Translations under genes and position numbers: made by a program
Origin: Phenylobacterium sp.
Lineage (GTDB): Bacteria; Pseudomonadota; Alphaproteobacteria; Caulobacterales; Caulobacteraceae
Assembly (NCBI RefSeq): GCF_030697305.1
Contig: NZ_JAUYQL010000048.1
Coordinates: 1-53,883, forward strand
DNA: 53,883 bases
Direction: 5' to 3'
The notes under the pieces: model-generated
What the model was told of the DNA's origin: nothing
Databases searched by the model: none
What the model saw: the letters and a program-made list of their open reading frames with translations, nothing else
Part shown: positions 7,879-15,883 of the stretch, piece by piece
How the letters are laid out: every line of letters starts with the position of its first letter
How positions within the stretch are numbered: position 1 is the first letter of the stretch

Positions 7879-10023
7879 TCAGCCGCTCCAGGGGCTGAGG
7901 GCGCCCCAGGTCCACAGGACCGCGGAAAACGCGCCGTAGATCAGCACGGTCAGCGTGAAGCCAGCCTTGCGCAGCGGCGTCCAGCTATCGACCCGCCGCC
8001 CGCCGCGCCACACCGCCGGCAGGGTCACCACCGTGGCCACGGTGAGGGCCGCGGCGACCAGCGCGCAGGCCGAGGCGATCACCAGGAACGGATGCGGCCA
8101 ACCGTACATCACCTCGGCGGCGTCGCCGGTCTTCGCCGCCCAAGCGACGAACAGGGCGATGGCGGTGAGCCAAAGGGCCGCCTGCGTGTTCTGCAGGAGC
8201 GCGATACGGCTCTGGATGCTGGTCTGGCGGAACTCGCGGCGGTCGCGCGTCACCACGCCGCCCAGCGTGGCCAGAGCCGCCAGAGCGGTCAGACCGGCCA
8301 GCAGCGCCAGCGTCGGCGGACGCCGCCAGAACCCGGCGCGTTCGAAGAGATCGCCGCCCGACGAATCCTGGAAGGTGCGCCCGTCGCTCTCGACGTTGAA
8401 CGCCAGGCGCTGGTTACCCATCGTGTCGATGAAGCGGCCCTGTCTCGCGTCGCCGTCGGGTGTCCATTCGCGCCCGCCCAATAGCAGTCGCCCAGCCGGG
8501 GTCACCTGGGAAGAGACGCCGCCACGCAACATGTCGACGAACGCTTCAAGGCCGCCCCGCGCGCGGCCGGCCGGGAGATAGTACCCATCGTAGAGGTGGG
8601 CGGACTGGGCCAAAGCCGGGTCGCCGGCCCGAGGGAACGACTGGTCACCGGTATAGAAATGCCGGATGAGCGCCTCCGGCGCCTCCTGCGTCAGCCGCGC
8701 GCCGGTCTCAGTATTGGCGGCGATGAACACCCCCAGGCCCAACGCGGGCGCCAGCACCATTCGGGTGCGGAACGACAGGGTCTCTCCGTCATGGCCGTAG
8801 CCGCGCACGCCGCCCGGCAGATCATAGACCACGAAGCCATGCGCCCAGCCGTTGATGCCCGGCGCGGTGCGGCGAAGCGGCGTGCGGAAGGCGCGCGCTG
8901 CGACCGGCCCGAACACCGTGGCGTTCTCCAAAGTGCCGTTGTTGAGCAACATCAGCATGTAGCGAGACATGTCTCCCGCGGTGGACGAAGCCGAGCCGGC
9001 GGGCGCGATGTGGCCCATGTATTCGAACGGCCGCGCCTCGAAGTGGCCGCCGACCCAGCGATAGCCATCGGAGAGCCCGGCGGCCTGCGCCGCGGACATC
9101 GGTCCCGGCAGGCCCTGACGGACCGGCCGCGCCTCGCGGAAGGTGGTGCGCGACAGCCCCAGCGGTACGAAGATCTCGTCCTCCACCAAACGCTCGAACG
9201 GCTTGTCGGCGACATAGGAGACGGCGGCCCCGGCCAGCGCCACGCCGTAGTTGGAATAGGTCGAGGCCTCGCCCGGCGCGCGGGCGCGGCGCGGCCGCTC
9301 CTGGCGCAGATACTGTTGCAAAGGCCGCTCGCGCTCGTAGCGTCGCTCCATCAGGTGGCCGAGCTGGCGGGTCTCGAATCCGGCGGAATGGTCCATCAGC
9401 TGGCGCACGCGCACCGGTTGGGTGAAGCCCTGGTCGCGCACCTGCAGCCGCTCCGGCAGGTAGAGATTGATCGGCGCCTCCAGCCCCATGCGGCCGGCCT
9501 CGACCTCCTTCATCAGGGCGATCCAGGTGAAGGTCTTGGAGATCGATCCCAGGCGGAACAGCGTGCGGTCGGGATCGACGCGGCGGGCAGGCGAAAGGCT
9601 CGCGAACCCATAGCCCTTCTTCATCACCACCTGGCCGTTCTGCACGACCGCGACGGTGACGCCGGCGATGTGGTCGGCGGCCATGGCGTCGCGCACCAGG
9701 CCGTCGACGAACGGTTCCAGTTCGCCCGGTGGCAGCGCTTCACCAGTCGCGAGCCGTGCGCCTTGGGCGGTGGTCGGCAGCAGGGCTCCGACCACGGTCG
9801 GGACGACGGGCGCCGGCGCTTGGAGCTTGGTCGTGGCGGGGCGGGCAGGGGCCGCGCGGCGCACGGGGGCGGGCTTGGGTCGGAGCTGGGTGTAGGGGAT
9901 GGGTGCGCTGGGAACGGCGGGCGTCGCAGCCGCCGGAGCCGTCGCCTCTTGAGCCGACAGCAGGGGTGGACAGACGAACAGCGCCGCGAGGACGGCGACG
10001 GCGGCTTTGGCGAGGCGACTCAT
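7879..10023 (-). CDS. Membrane-anchored serine hydrolase of the beta-lactamase/class C family
   Basis: Penicillin-binding-protein-like serine hydrolase facing the periplasm. Counting from the chosen ATG (714 residues), residues 1-25 are a signal peptide (AVAVLAALFVCPPLLSAQ), followed by a Pro/Ala-rich linker to about 95. The catalytic domain has the SxxK motif at about 160-163 (GSISKTF), a YSN motif (TYSNYGVAL) and a late HDG motif (YGHDGETL). The last 150 residues hold several hydrophobic segments, as in many class C-like proteins with a membrane tail. The frame opens 53 codons earlier, but the signal peptide favours the ATG at 10023. Substrate unknown; peptidoglycan or D-amino peptides are possible. 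Not clearly a resistance enzyme. Confidence 0.85.
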   Translation of the reverse strand: MSRLAKAAVAVLAALFVCPPLLSAQEATAPAAATPAVPSAPIPYTQLRPKPAPVRRAAPARPATTKLQAPAPVVPTVVGALLPTTAQGARLATGEALPPGELEPFVDGLVRDAMAADHIAGVTVAVVQNGQVVMKKGYGFASLSPARRVDPDRTLFRLGSISKTFTWIALMKEVEAGRMGLEAPINLYLPERLQVRDQGFTQPVRVRQLMDHSAGFETRQLGHLMERRYERERPLQQYLRQERPRRARAPGEASTYSNYGVALAGAAVSYVADKPFERLVEDEIFVPLGLSRTTFREARPVRQGLPGPMSAAQAAGLSDGYRWVGGHFEARPFEYMGHIAPAGSASSTAGDMSRYMLMLLNNGTLENATVFGPVAARAFRTPLRRTAPGINGWAHGFVVYDLPGGVRGYGHDGETLSFRTRMVLAPALGLGVFIAANTETGARLTQEAPEALIRHFYTGDQSFPRAGDPALAQSAHLYDGYYLPAGRARGGLEAFVDMLRGGVSSQVTPAGRLLLGGREWTPDGDARQGRFIDTMGNQRLAFNVESDGRTFQDSSGGDLFERAGFWRRPPTLALLAGLTALAALATLGGVVTRDRREFRQTSIQSRIALLQNTQAALWLTAIALFVAWAAKTGDAAEVMYGWPHPFLVIASACALVAAALTVATVVTLPAVWRGGRRVDSWTPLRKAGFTLTVLIYGAFSAVLWTWGALSPWSG

Positions 10024-10109
10024 CGGAGGATTTTCCGCGTGCGCTGGGCGTCTAGGGAGCGACGTCTTGTAGGGCGCCCGACAGAGTCGGCAAAGGCCCG
10101 CGACGCATG

Positions 10110-10892
10110 TCAGCGCGACGCGGCTGTGTGCAGTTCGAAGGTATAGAGCGGCAGCATCGGCCGCAGCGCCGCCCCGATCCACACCTGCGGCTCAGACGGC
10201 GGCTGCATGCCCTCCTTCAGCTCGCGCGCCGCGACGCAAGCCTGGGCGAGGGTCGCCAGCTCGGGGAAGTCGTGGGCGGCGCCCGCCGACTGCAGGAAGC
10301 AATCGTCGAAATACGGGTACTTGTCGGACTCACCGCAGCCGAACGACGTGCGGTCGGGGCGGGCGGCGGTGAGGATCATCCGGTTCGGCCGGGCGAGTTC
10401 GGGAATGAACACGCCCGAGAAGCATGCCGAGATGACCACGATGGTTGGTCGGTTGGCGCAGGTCCGATCCAGGATCGCACCCAGCAGCGCCGGCGCCAGC
10501 AGATTCTGATCGACGACCACGCCCTGCGGCGCGCCGTGCGAGCTGAAATAGACCAGGCAACCGCCGGTCGCCCGACCCGCCACCTCGTTCAGGGCCTCGT
10601 AGATCGCCTTGGGGTCAGACTTGAGCGGGCGGGTGTCCCTGTAGCGTTCGGGGCGTACCGAGAACTGGCGCACGTTGGCCGGCGAGAAGCCCATGCCGGT
10701 GAGAGCACGCGAGACGTCGCGCCGGGCGTTGTCGAAGGCTTCGGACGGACCGCCGGAATGGGCGTGCCAGTCGCCGGCCACCACCACCGCAGCCCAATCC
10801 TCAAAAGGCCCCGCGGCCAGCGTCGGCGTCGGCGTCGCCTGGACGACGAGTGCAAGCGCGGCGGCGAGCATGAGGCGCAGCGGGCGGATCAC
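10110..10892 (-). CDS. Secreted C13-family (legumain/caspase-clan) cysteine peptidase
   Basis: 260 residues. Residues 1-27 look like a signal peptide (LMLAAALALVVQATPTPTLAA). The rest matches clan CD cysteine peptidases: a catalytic His in VYFSSHGAPQG (H about 119) and a catalytic Cys in IVVISACFSGVF (C about 157), each after a hydrophobic strand. An upstream FDNARRDVSRALTGMGF block resembles the family start. The start codon is GTG. It lies 4 bases after sspB on the same strand, so the two are probably co-transcribed. Clan CD enzymes usually cleave after Asn or Asp, but the specificity here is unknown. Family call firm, function open. Confidence 0.85.
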   Translation of the reverse strand: MIRPLRLMLAAALALVVQATPTPTLAAGPFEDWAAVVVAGDWHAHSGGPSEAFDNARRDVSRALTGMGFSPANVRQFSVRPERYRDTRPLKSDPKAIYEALNEVAGRATGGCLVYFSSHGAPQGVVVDQNLLAPALLGAILDRTCANRPTIVVISACFSGVFIPELARPNRMILTAARPDRTSFGCGESDKYPYFDDCFLQSAGAAHDFPELATLAQACVAARELKEGMQPPSEPQVWIGAALRPMLPLYTFELHTAASR

Positions 10893-10896
10893 CGCG

Positions 10897-11391
10897 TCAC
10901 TTTTTCCGGAATTGGTCGAGGGAGACGATCTTGGCCTCTCCGTCCGCGGGCTCCGCGGCGGGTTTCGCGACCTCGCTCGGGCCAGCGACCGCAGAGGGCG
11001 CAGAAGCGGCCGCGCCGCCGGGCGGCTCGAACTGCAGCAGGAACTGCACGCTGGGATCGTAGAAGCGGGTGAGCGCCGCGTAGGGCACGGACAGGCGCTT
11101 GGGCTGACCGCCGAAATGCAGGGTCACCGAAAAGAAGGTCTCGCCGGGGGCCAGGTCCCAATAGCGGTGCTGCAGGACGATGGTCATCTCGTCCGGGTAC
11201 TTCGACAGCAGATCGGTGGGGCCGGAGACGCCGGGGGCGTCGGTGCGGAAGGTGATGTAGAAATGATGCGCGCCGGGCAGACCTTCGGGCGCCGCGGCCT
11301 TCTTCAGCGCAGCCTTCACCACGCCGCGCATGGCGTCCTGGGCCATCGCTTCGTAGTGCATCAGATCCTGGGCGGGCGGATCCTGCGCCAT
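10897..11391 (-). CDS. sspB: ClpXP adaptor SspB, alpha-proteobacterial type
   Basis: Adaptor that binds ssrA-tagged proteins and tethers them to the ClpX unfoldase for degradation. The 164-residue product has the SspB fold core (HHFYITFRTDAPGVSGPTDLL, MTIVLQHRYWDL, FFSVTLHFGGQPKRLSVPYAALTRFYDPSVQFLLQF), then a flexible Ala/Pro linker and the C-terminal ClpX-binding peptide IVSLDQFRKK. The ATG at 11391 has GGAG six bases upstream. About 110 bases upstream on the same strand is ssrA, the gene for the tag it recognises. It is followed by the C13 peptidase. Confidence 0.93.
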   Translation of the reverse strand: MAQDPPAQDLMHYEAMAQDAMRGVVKAALKKAAAPEGLPGAHHFYITFRTDAPGVSGPTDLLSKYPDEMTIVLQHRYWDLAPGETFFSVTLHFGGQPKRLSVPYAALTRFYDPSVQFLLQFEPPGGAAASAPSAVAGPSEVAKPAAEPADGEAKIVSLDQFRKK

Positions 11392-11499
11392 GGGAACTCC
11401 GTTGGTCGGAAGGCGCGAAGCGTAACGCGTCGAACGCTCCGCGAAAAGCCGGCTCGACGCGTAGGTGCGCGTTATTCTGATGGGCGGCTGTCGGTGAAG

Positions 11500-11836
11500 G
11501 AAAGTGGAGGGGTTCTGTTGCCAGGCCCCCTCCGAGCCCCGCCTGACGCTGCTAAGACATCAGGGCTTTAGGTCGAGAAACGACCCGCCACATTACGCGG
11601 CGAGGCGAACCTCTTCAGCGAAGTTATCGTTCGCATTTAGTTTAAGGCCCGGAACGGTGGGCAAGGCCGAGAGAAAGCAACACCTTTAGACGTCTGTCGA
11701 TGCTGATCGGCCCCGCGCTTTCCGGCGATACCCGGAAAGGAAGATTGGTGGAGCCGCCGGGAATCGCACCCGGGTCCAGTCCGCTTATGACGTGCGCGTT
11801 TATCTCCATAGTCAGGGCGAACCCTGACCCCCCCAA
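11500..11836 (-). ncRNA. ssrA: Circularly permuted (two-piece) tmRNA
   Basis: Rescues stalled ribosomes and adds a degradation tag. On the minus strand the acceptor piece comes first. It has a strong hairpin (11811-11828, 7-bp stem with a UUCG loop), the T-arm, and a 3' end GGCTCCACCA with CCA encoded at 11748-11746. A 31-base intervening segment (11745-11715, itself a hairpin CTTTCCGG/CCGGAAAG) follows. The coding piece then starts GGGGCCG at 11714. GGGGCCG pairs with CGGCTCC to give a 7-bp acceptor stem with a G-U pair at position 3, the alanyl-tRNA synthetase signal. The tag frame lies downstream. The coding piece probably ends near 11500 after a GGAGGGG/CCCCTCC stem. Outer ends are approximate. 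Confidence 0.93.
11593..11634 (-). other. tmRNA tag reading frame
   Basis: Within the ssrA coding piece, from resume codon GCG at 11634 to TAA at 11595-11593. The 13 codons plus the alanine carried by the tmRNA give the tag AANDNFAEEVRLAA. From memory, the Caulobacter crescentus tag is AANDNFAEEFAVAA, so the SspB-facing half is kept and the ClpX-facing end differs (VRLAA). The final LAA is the usual ClpX recognition end. Confidence 0.92.
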
Positions 11837-11892
11837 TATAGGCGCGTGGGCCGCGGATTAGAAGGCTGCGTGTGTCAGCGGCGACAATCCGC

Positions 11893-12819
11893 TCACTCTG
11901 GGGGCGCGGGCGCGGTGTTTTCTGGCGCGGGTTCGAAGGTCGGCGGCTGTGCGCGCGCGTCGGGTGCGGCCTTCAGGGTCCCGCCGCCTTCCACGAGACT
12001 GCGGTAGGCGTCGCGCGCGCCGCTGAAGTCGATCCTCGGGAACAGCACGTCGATGCGCGGCTCGTGCCCGGCCGCGGCGCGCAAGGCCGGTTCGAGCGCA
12101 TCGGCGATCTGGCCGAACTCGGCGCTGTCGCACGCGCGTCTGAGCGAGCGCGAGCGCCCTGGGACCACCAGGGTCACGTCGTAGGCCACGCCGTCGACAC
12201 AGATGGCGTCGCTGGACCCGCCGCTCTCAACCACGCGCACGTCGCGCGGCGCGTTCCACATCGGATGCTCACGCAGCGCCAGGAACGTGCTCGCCGCGCC
12301 GTCGGGCAGGGCGGCGTCGAAGCCCACCCGGCGTGCGATCCCCGGCTCGCAGCAGGCGAGGCCGGCGCGCGCCTGGACAAAGGCCTGGCCGTCGCGACGC
12401 ACGGTGATGCGGGTCACGGTCTGGCGCACGCTCCCGGCGGGCCTGGTCCACACCTCCAGGATCAGCTCGCCCTGGCGCAACACCTGGGTCTGCAGCGGCG
12501 GCAGGCCCCACAGGCGATATAGTGTCGGCTCCACGCCGCTGTCGACCGCCGTCAGGCGTTCGCGGGCGGCCAGCTTTCGCCCGCCCAGCGGATCGGCGGC
12601 CTCCGCGGGCTTGGGCCGCTCGTCGTCCCACCAGCTTTTCGGATCGGGGGCGGGGAAGGGCCAGACCTGGGCTTCCCAGGCCGGCGTTCCGGCCGGCGCC
12701 TGCGATTGCGGCGGCGGTGGCGGCCGCCGCCGCAGGGTGACCTGGGCGCTCACGGCCTCGGCGAGGGTGGCCGCCAGCAGCAGGCCCAGCGAGATCGAAC
12801 GTCCCCAGGCGCGCGGCAT
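11893..12819 (-). CDS. Secreted protein of unknown function
   Basis: 308 residues. Residues 1-25 are a signal peptide (ISLGLLLAATLAEAVSAQ), followed by a Pro-rich stretch (RRRPPPPPQ) and a globular region from about 85 (VDSGVEPTLYRLWGLPPLQTQVLRQGELILEVWTRP). A Cys pair (ACCEPG) is at about 154-155, and there is a Pro-rich C-terminal tail. I recognise no family. It starts 14 bases after the ilvN stop on the same strand and could be read through from the ilv operon, though nothing links it to amino-acid synthesis. It is probably periplasmic. Confidence 0.7.
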   Translation of the reverse strand: MPRAWGRSISLGLLLAATLAEAVSAQVTLRRRPPPPPQSQAPAGTPAWEAQVWPFPAPDPKSWWDDERPKPAEAADPLGGRKLAARERLTAVDSGVEPTLYRLWGLPPLQTQVLRQGELILEVWTRPAGSVRQTVTRITVRRDGQAFVQARAGLACCEPGIARRVGFDAALPDGAASTFLALREHPMWNAPRDVRVVESGGSSDAICVDGVAYDVTLVVPGRSRSLRRACDSAEFGQIADALEPALRAAAGHEPRIDVLFPRIDFSGARDAYRSLVEGGGTLKAAPDARAQPPTFEPAPENTAPAPPE

Positions 12820-12832
12820 GGCGGCTGGCCTC

Positions 12833-13381
12833 CTACATCGCCTCGGCGCCCCGGGTGATGGAAAGCACGCCGGTGCGCGACAGTTCCACCAGCCCCAGCG
12901 GGCGCATCAGGTCGACGAACTTGTCGATCTTCGACGAGGCGCCGGTGAGTTCGAACACGAAGCTCTCCTGGGTGGTGTCGATCACCTTGGCGCGGAAGAT
13001 GTCGGCGACGCGCAACGCCTCGACGCGGTCGGGCCCGCTGCCGCGCACCTTGATTAGCGCCAGCTCGCGCTGCACCCCGTTCGGGTCGCGGGTGACGTCC
13101 TGCACGTGGCGGGTGGAGACCATCTTCTCCAGTTGCGCCTCGATTTGGGCCAGCACCTGCAGGGTGCCGCGGGTGACGATGGTCACGCGGCTGGTGTGGG
13201 CGCGCCGATCAGTCTCCGCGACGGTGAGGCTTTCGATATTGTAGCCCCGCGCCGCGAACAGCCCGACCAGCCGGTGCAGTACGCCCGGCTCATTGTCCAC
13301 CAGCACCGCATAGGTGGCGAGGTTCTCGGCCTCCACCGCATGGTCGAGGTCGTAGACGGAGGCCGGCTGGGGATCGGGCAT
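12833..13381 (-). CDS. ilvN: Acetolactate synthase small (regulatory) subunit
   Basis: Regulatory subunit of acetohydroxyacid synthase, the first shared step of valine, leucine and isoleucine synthesis; it confers valine feedback inhibition. From the ATG at 13381 it has 182 residues. The N-terminal ACT domain is clear (YAVLVDNEPGVLHRLVGLFAARGYNIESLTVAETD), followed by the C-terminal domain (RELALIKVRG, FRAKVIDTTQESFVFELTG, LGLVELSRTGVLSITRG). The frame is open 50 codons further upstream, but conservation begins after this Met. In the usual arrangement it follows ilvB directly; here a GFA-family gene lies between them. Also named ilvH in other species. Confidence 0.95.
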   Translation of the reverse strand: MPDPQPASVYDLDHAVEAENLATYAVLVDNEPGVLHRLVGLFAARGYNIESLTVAETDRRAHTSRVTIVTRGTLQVLAQIEAQLEKMVSTRHVQDVTRDPNGVQRELALIKVRGSGPDRVEALRVADIFRAKVIDTTQESFVFELTGASSKIDKFVDLMRPLGLVELSRTGVLSITRGAEAM

Positions 13382-13457
13382 GGGGGCGCACGCGGTTTTC
13401 TGTGAAATCTCTGCGCCACGACCTGTCACAAGCCGACGGCCGCCGCAACGTCGGGCT

Positions 13458-13862
13458 TTACAGGTGGCGCGTCTCGGCCGGCGGCTCGAACCAGTTGTCG
13501 TGACGGCCGTCCATGTAGCGGACCGGCGCACCGATCAGCGCCTCGGGCGTCGCGTCGTCGAGGCAGTTGACGTTTACCGACACGTAATCGCCGCCGATCT
13601 CCTCGACGTAGCCGCGGCTAAAGGAGCGGACGCCGCAGTCGCGGCAGAACAGGCCGTGACTGCTCTTCGTGCCGAACTGATAATCGCTGAGCTTGTCCTC
13701 ACCTGCCAGGAGACGGAACGCGTTGGGTTGCACGATCGCCGTCCAGGTCCGAGTCTTGGTGCAGATCGAGCAGTTGCATCTGCCCGTGCCGGCCGCGAGG
13801 TCGATGTCCGCCTCGTAGCGCACCGACCCGCAATGGCAGCTGCCGTGATAGGTCTTCAGCAT
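13458..13862 (-). CDS. GFA/CENP-V family zinc protein
   Basis: 134-residue protein of the glutathione-dependent formaldehyde-activating enzyme (GFA/Mss4-like) fold. The zinc ligands are visible: CHCG near the start ([12 protein letters not shown]), CxxC in NCSICTK, and CRDCG in the middle ([14 protein letters not shown]). The biochemical role of most such proteins is unproven, and glutathione-formaldehyde chemistry should not be assumed. It sits between ilvB and ilvN on the same strand, 19 bases after ilvB and 76 bases before ilvN, and so is probably co-transcribed with them. That interruption is unusual. Confidence 0.87.
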   Translation of the reverse strand: MLKTYHGSCHCGSVRYEADIDLAAGTGRCNCSICTKTRTWTAIVQPNAFRLLAGEDKLSDYQFGTKSSHGLFCRDCGVRSFSRGYVEEIGGDYVSVNVNCLDDATPEALIGAPVRYMDGRHDNWFEPPAETRHL

Positions 13863-13881
13863 TCCCGAGGCCTCCGCCCGC

Positions 13882-15690
13882 CTAAACCAGCCGCTTGCCG
13901 GCGTCGTCGATGATCGAGCCGAGGTCGCGGGCTTCCTCGGCCATGATCATCTCGTTGTGCGCCTTGCCCGAGGGAATCATCGGGAAGCAGTTCTCCAGCT
14001 TGGTCACCCGGCAGTCGAACAGCACCGGGCGGTTGACCGAGATCATCTCGCGGATCTTGTCGTCCAGTTCGTCCGGGTGGTCGGCGCGCAGGCCGACGCA
14101 GCCGAAGGCGTCGGCCATCTTCACGAAGTCCGGCAGGGACGACGAATAGGAGTGCGAGTAGCGCTCGCCGTGCAGTAACTGCTGCCACTGGCGCACCATG
14201 CCCATCCACTCGTTGTTCAAGATGAAGATCTTGATCGGCAGATCGTGCTGAATGGCCGTCGACATCTCCTGCATGGTCATCTGCACGCTGGCGTCGCCGG
14301 CGATGTCGATGACCAGGCTGTTCGGGTGGGCGATCTGCACGCCGACCGCGGCGGGCAGGCCGTAGCCCATGGTGCCCAGGCCGCCGGAAGTCATCCAGCG
14401 GTTCGGCTCGTCGAAGTGGAAGAACTGCGCCGCCCACATCTGGTGCTGGCCGACCTCGGTGGTGATGTAGACGTCCTTGCCGCGGGTCAGTTCGTACAGC
14501 CGCTGGATGGCGTGCTGCGGCTGGATCAGCTTGTCGTCCTTGCGGTAGCGGAAGGAATCGCGCGCCCGCCAGGTCTCGATCTGGCGCCACCACTCGGCGA
14601 TGGCGGCCTGATCCATCGACAGCTTGCGCGCTTCCCACGCCGCGATCAGGTCCTCCAGCACGGAACCGGCGTCGCCGACCAGGGCGATGTCGGTGCGCAC
14701 GTTCTTGCCGATCGACGAGGCGTCGATGTCGATGTGGATCTTGCGCGAGGTGGGCGCAAACGCGTCCAGCCGGCCGGTGACCCGGTCGTCGAAGCGCGCG
14801 CCGACCGCGATCATCACGTCGCAGTCGTGCATCGCGTTGTTGGACTCGAACGAGCCGTGCATGCCGACCATCCCCAGCCACTTGGGGTCGGACGCCGGAA
14901 ACGCGCCCAGGCCCATCAGGGTCGAGGTCACCGGCGCGCCGGTCATCTCGGCGAACTTGCGCAGCAGTTCGGCGGCGCGGGGGCCGGAGTTGATGACCCC
15001 GCCGCCAGTATAGAGGATCGGGCGGCGCGCCTGGGCGATCATGGCCACGGCCTCGGCGATACGCGACGGCTCGGCCTTGGTGCGCGGGTGGTAGCCGTGC
15101 GCGAACTCGACCTCTTTCGGGCCTTTGTAGATCCCGGCTGCGAACTGCACGTCCTTGGGCATGTCGATGACCACCGGGCCGGGGCGGCCCGAGGTGGCGA
15201 TATGGAACGCCTCGTGGACGATGCGCGGCAGCTCCTCGACGCTCTTCACCAGGTAGTTGTGCTTGGTGCAGGGGCGGGTGATGCCGATGGTGTCGCATTC
15301 CTGGAAGGCGTCGGTGCCGATCAGGTGAGTGGCGACCTGGCCGGTGATGACGATCAGCGGGATCGAGTCCATCAGCGCATCGACGATGCCGGTGACCGCA
15401 TTGGTCGCGCCGGGGCCGGAGGTGACCAGGACGACGCCGGGCTTGCCGGTGGAGCGGGCGTAGCCCTCGGCGGCGTGGGTCGCACCCTGCTCGTGGCGCA
15501 CCAGCACGTGGCGCAGCCGGGGCTCGGCGAACAGGGCGTCATAGATCGGCAGCACCGCGCCGCCGGGATAACCGAAGATCACCTCGACGCCCTGGTCGAT
15601 CAGGGCGCGCACGAGGATTTCCGCGCCGGTCATCGTCGCATCCTGGGGCTTGGCGTCGGCTTCGGCGGTGATGGTCTGCTGGGCTGTCAT
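13882..15690 (-). CDS. ilvB: Acetolactate synthase large (catalytic) subunit
   Basis: Thiamine-diphosphate enzyme that condenses pyruvate to acetolactate, or pyruvate with 2-ketobutyrate to acetohydroxybutyrate. It has 602 residues, the normal length. It has the catalytic Glu region [19 protein letters not shown], the SGPGATN loop, the FAD-binding middle domain ([13 protein letters not shown]) and the C-terminal TPP/Mg motif starting GDASVQM and ending [13 protein letters not shown]. It is preceded by a leader peptide and terminator and heads the ilvB-GFA-ilvN block. Expression is probably controlled by branched-chain amino-acid supply through that leader. Also named ilvI or ilvG in other species. 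Confidence 0.97.
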   Translation of the reverse strand: MTAQQTITAEADAKPQDATMTGAEILVRALIDQGVEVIFGYPGGAVLPIYDALFAEPRLRHVLVRHEQGATHAAEGYARSTGKPGVVLVTSGPGATNAVTGIVDALMDSIPLIVITGQVATHLIGTDAFQECDTIGITRPCTKHNYLVKSVEELPRIVHEAFHIATSGRPGPVVIDMPKDVQFAAGIYKGPKEVEFAHGYHPRTKAEPSRIAEAVAMIAQARRPILYTGGGVINSGPRAAELLRKFAEMTGAPVTSTLMGLGAFPASDPKWLGMVGMHGSFESNNAMHDCDVMIAVGARFDDRVTGRLDAFAPTSRKIHIDIDASSIGKNVRTDIALVGDAGSVLEDLIAAWEARKLSMDQAAIAEWWRQIETWRARDSFRYRKDDKLIQPQHAIQRLYELTRGKDVYITTEVGQHQMWAAQFFHFDEPNRWMTSGGLGTMGYGLPAAVGVQIAHPNSLVIDIAGDASVQMTMQEMSTAIQHDLPIKIFILNNEWMGMVRQWQQLLHGERYSHSYSSSLPDFVKMADAFGCVGLRADHPDELDDKIREMISVNRPVLFDCRVTKLENCFPMIPSGKAHNEMIMAEEARDLGSIIDDAGKRLV

Positions 15691-15726
15691 GGTCCGGACC
15701 TGGGTTTGGGCGACAAAGCTTTGGGC

Positions 15727-15751
15727 AATAAAAAAGGCCCGCGAGGGGCCT
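15727..15751 (-). terminator. Attenuator-like intrinsic terminator in the ilvB leader
   Basis: On the minus strand, AGGCCC-CTCGC-GGGCCT followed by TTTTT: a 6-bp GC-rich stem and a U-run. It lies about 37 bases before the ilvB ATG and after the leader peptide. A terminator inside an operon's own leader is the mark of transcription attenuation. Confidence 0.85.
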
Positions 15752-15771
15752 GGGCAAGCGACCGCTGTCGG

Positions 15772-15788
15772 CTGACGTTCTACGTCAG
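15772..15788 (-). promoter_or_regulatory. Leader hairpin (possible pause structure) upstream of ilvB
   Basis: CTGACG-TAGAA-CGTCAG, a perfect 6-bp stem that begins at the stop codon of the leader peptide. It is nested inside a further GCGACC/GGTCGC pairing (5' arm at about 15804-15799). A ribosome stalled on the Ile-Leu-Val codons would cover the outer 5' arm. I could not identify a clear antiterminator that competes with the terminator stem. Confidence 0.6.
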
Positions 15789-15829
15789 TCCGCGCGTGGT
15801 CGCCTTACGAGTACGAGGATAGTGCGCAA
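15785..15829 (-). CDS. ilvL: ilv leader peptide, TTG start
   Basis: 14-codon reading frame, MRTILVLVRRPRAD, beginning with TTG at 15829 and ending TGA at 15787-15785. Codons 4-8 are Ile-Leu-Val-Leu-Val, the three end products of the pathway controlled by the downstream genes. GGAG lies about nine bases upstream of the TTG. It is followed by a hairpin and an intrinsic terminator before ilvB. The concentration of Ile/Leu/Val codons in so short a frame, in this position, makes it very likely to be a real attenuation leader. It is too short for normal gene finders, and the TTG start would hide it further. Confidence 0.82.
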   Translation of the reverse strand: MRTILVLVRRPRAD

Positions 15830-15854
15830 TTGCAGTCTCCGAAATGATCGCGAC

Positions 15855-15883
15855 GATGTCGCACGGCGCTTGGAAGGCGTCAA
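15855..15883 (-). promoter_or_regulatory. Promoter of the ilvB operon
   Basis: TTGACGC (15883-15877), 14 bases, then GCGACATC (15862-15855). This fits the Caulobacter biosynthetic promoter consensus TTGACGS-N10-14-GCTANAWC with one mismatch. The start of transcription would fall about 20 bases before the leader peptide. The -35 element overlaps the stop codon of the upstream proline-dehydrogenase-like gene. Confidence 0.7.

Noticed and set aside
10024-10182. 53-residue N-terminal extension of the serine hydrolase
   Set aside because: A proper signal peptide begins at the later ATG (10023); the extension would bury it.
11746-11800. Possible stand-alone tRNA, from the T-arm and CCA end
   Set aside because: The matching 5' acceptor strand lies downstream of a hairpin segment and leads into the tag frame, so it is the acceptor piece of permuted tmRNA.
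14245-15822. 525-codon open frame opposite ilvB
   Set aside because: Antisense shadow with low-complexity composition and no ribosome site; it also runs through the ilv leader.
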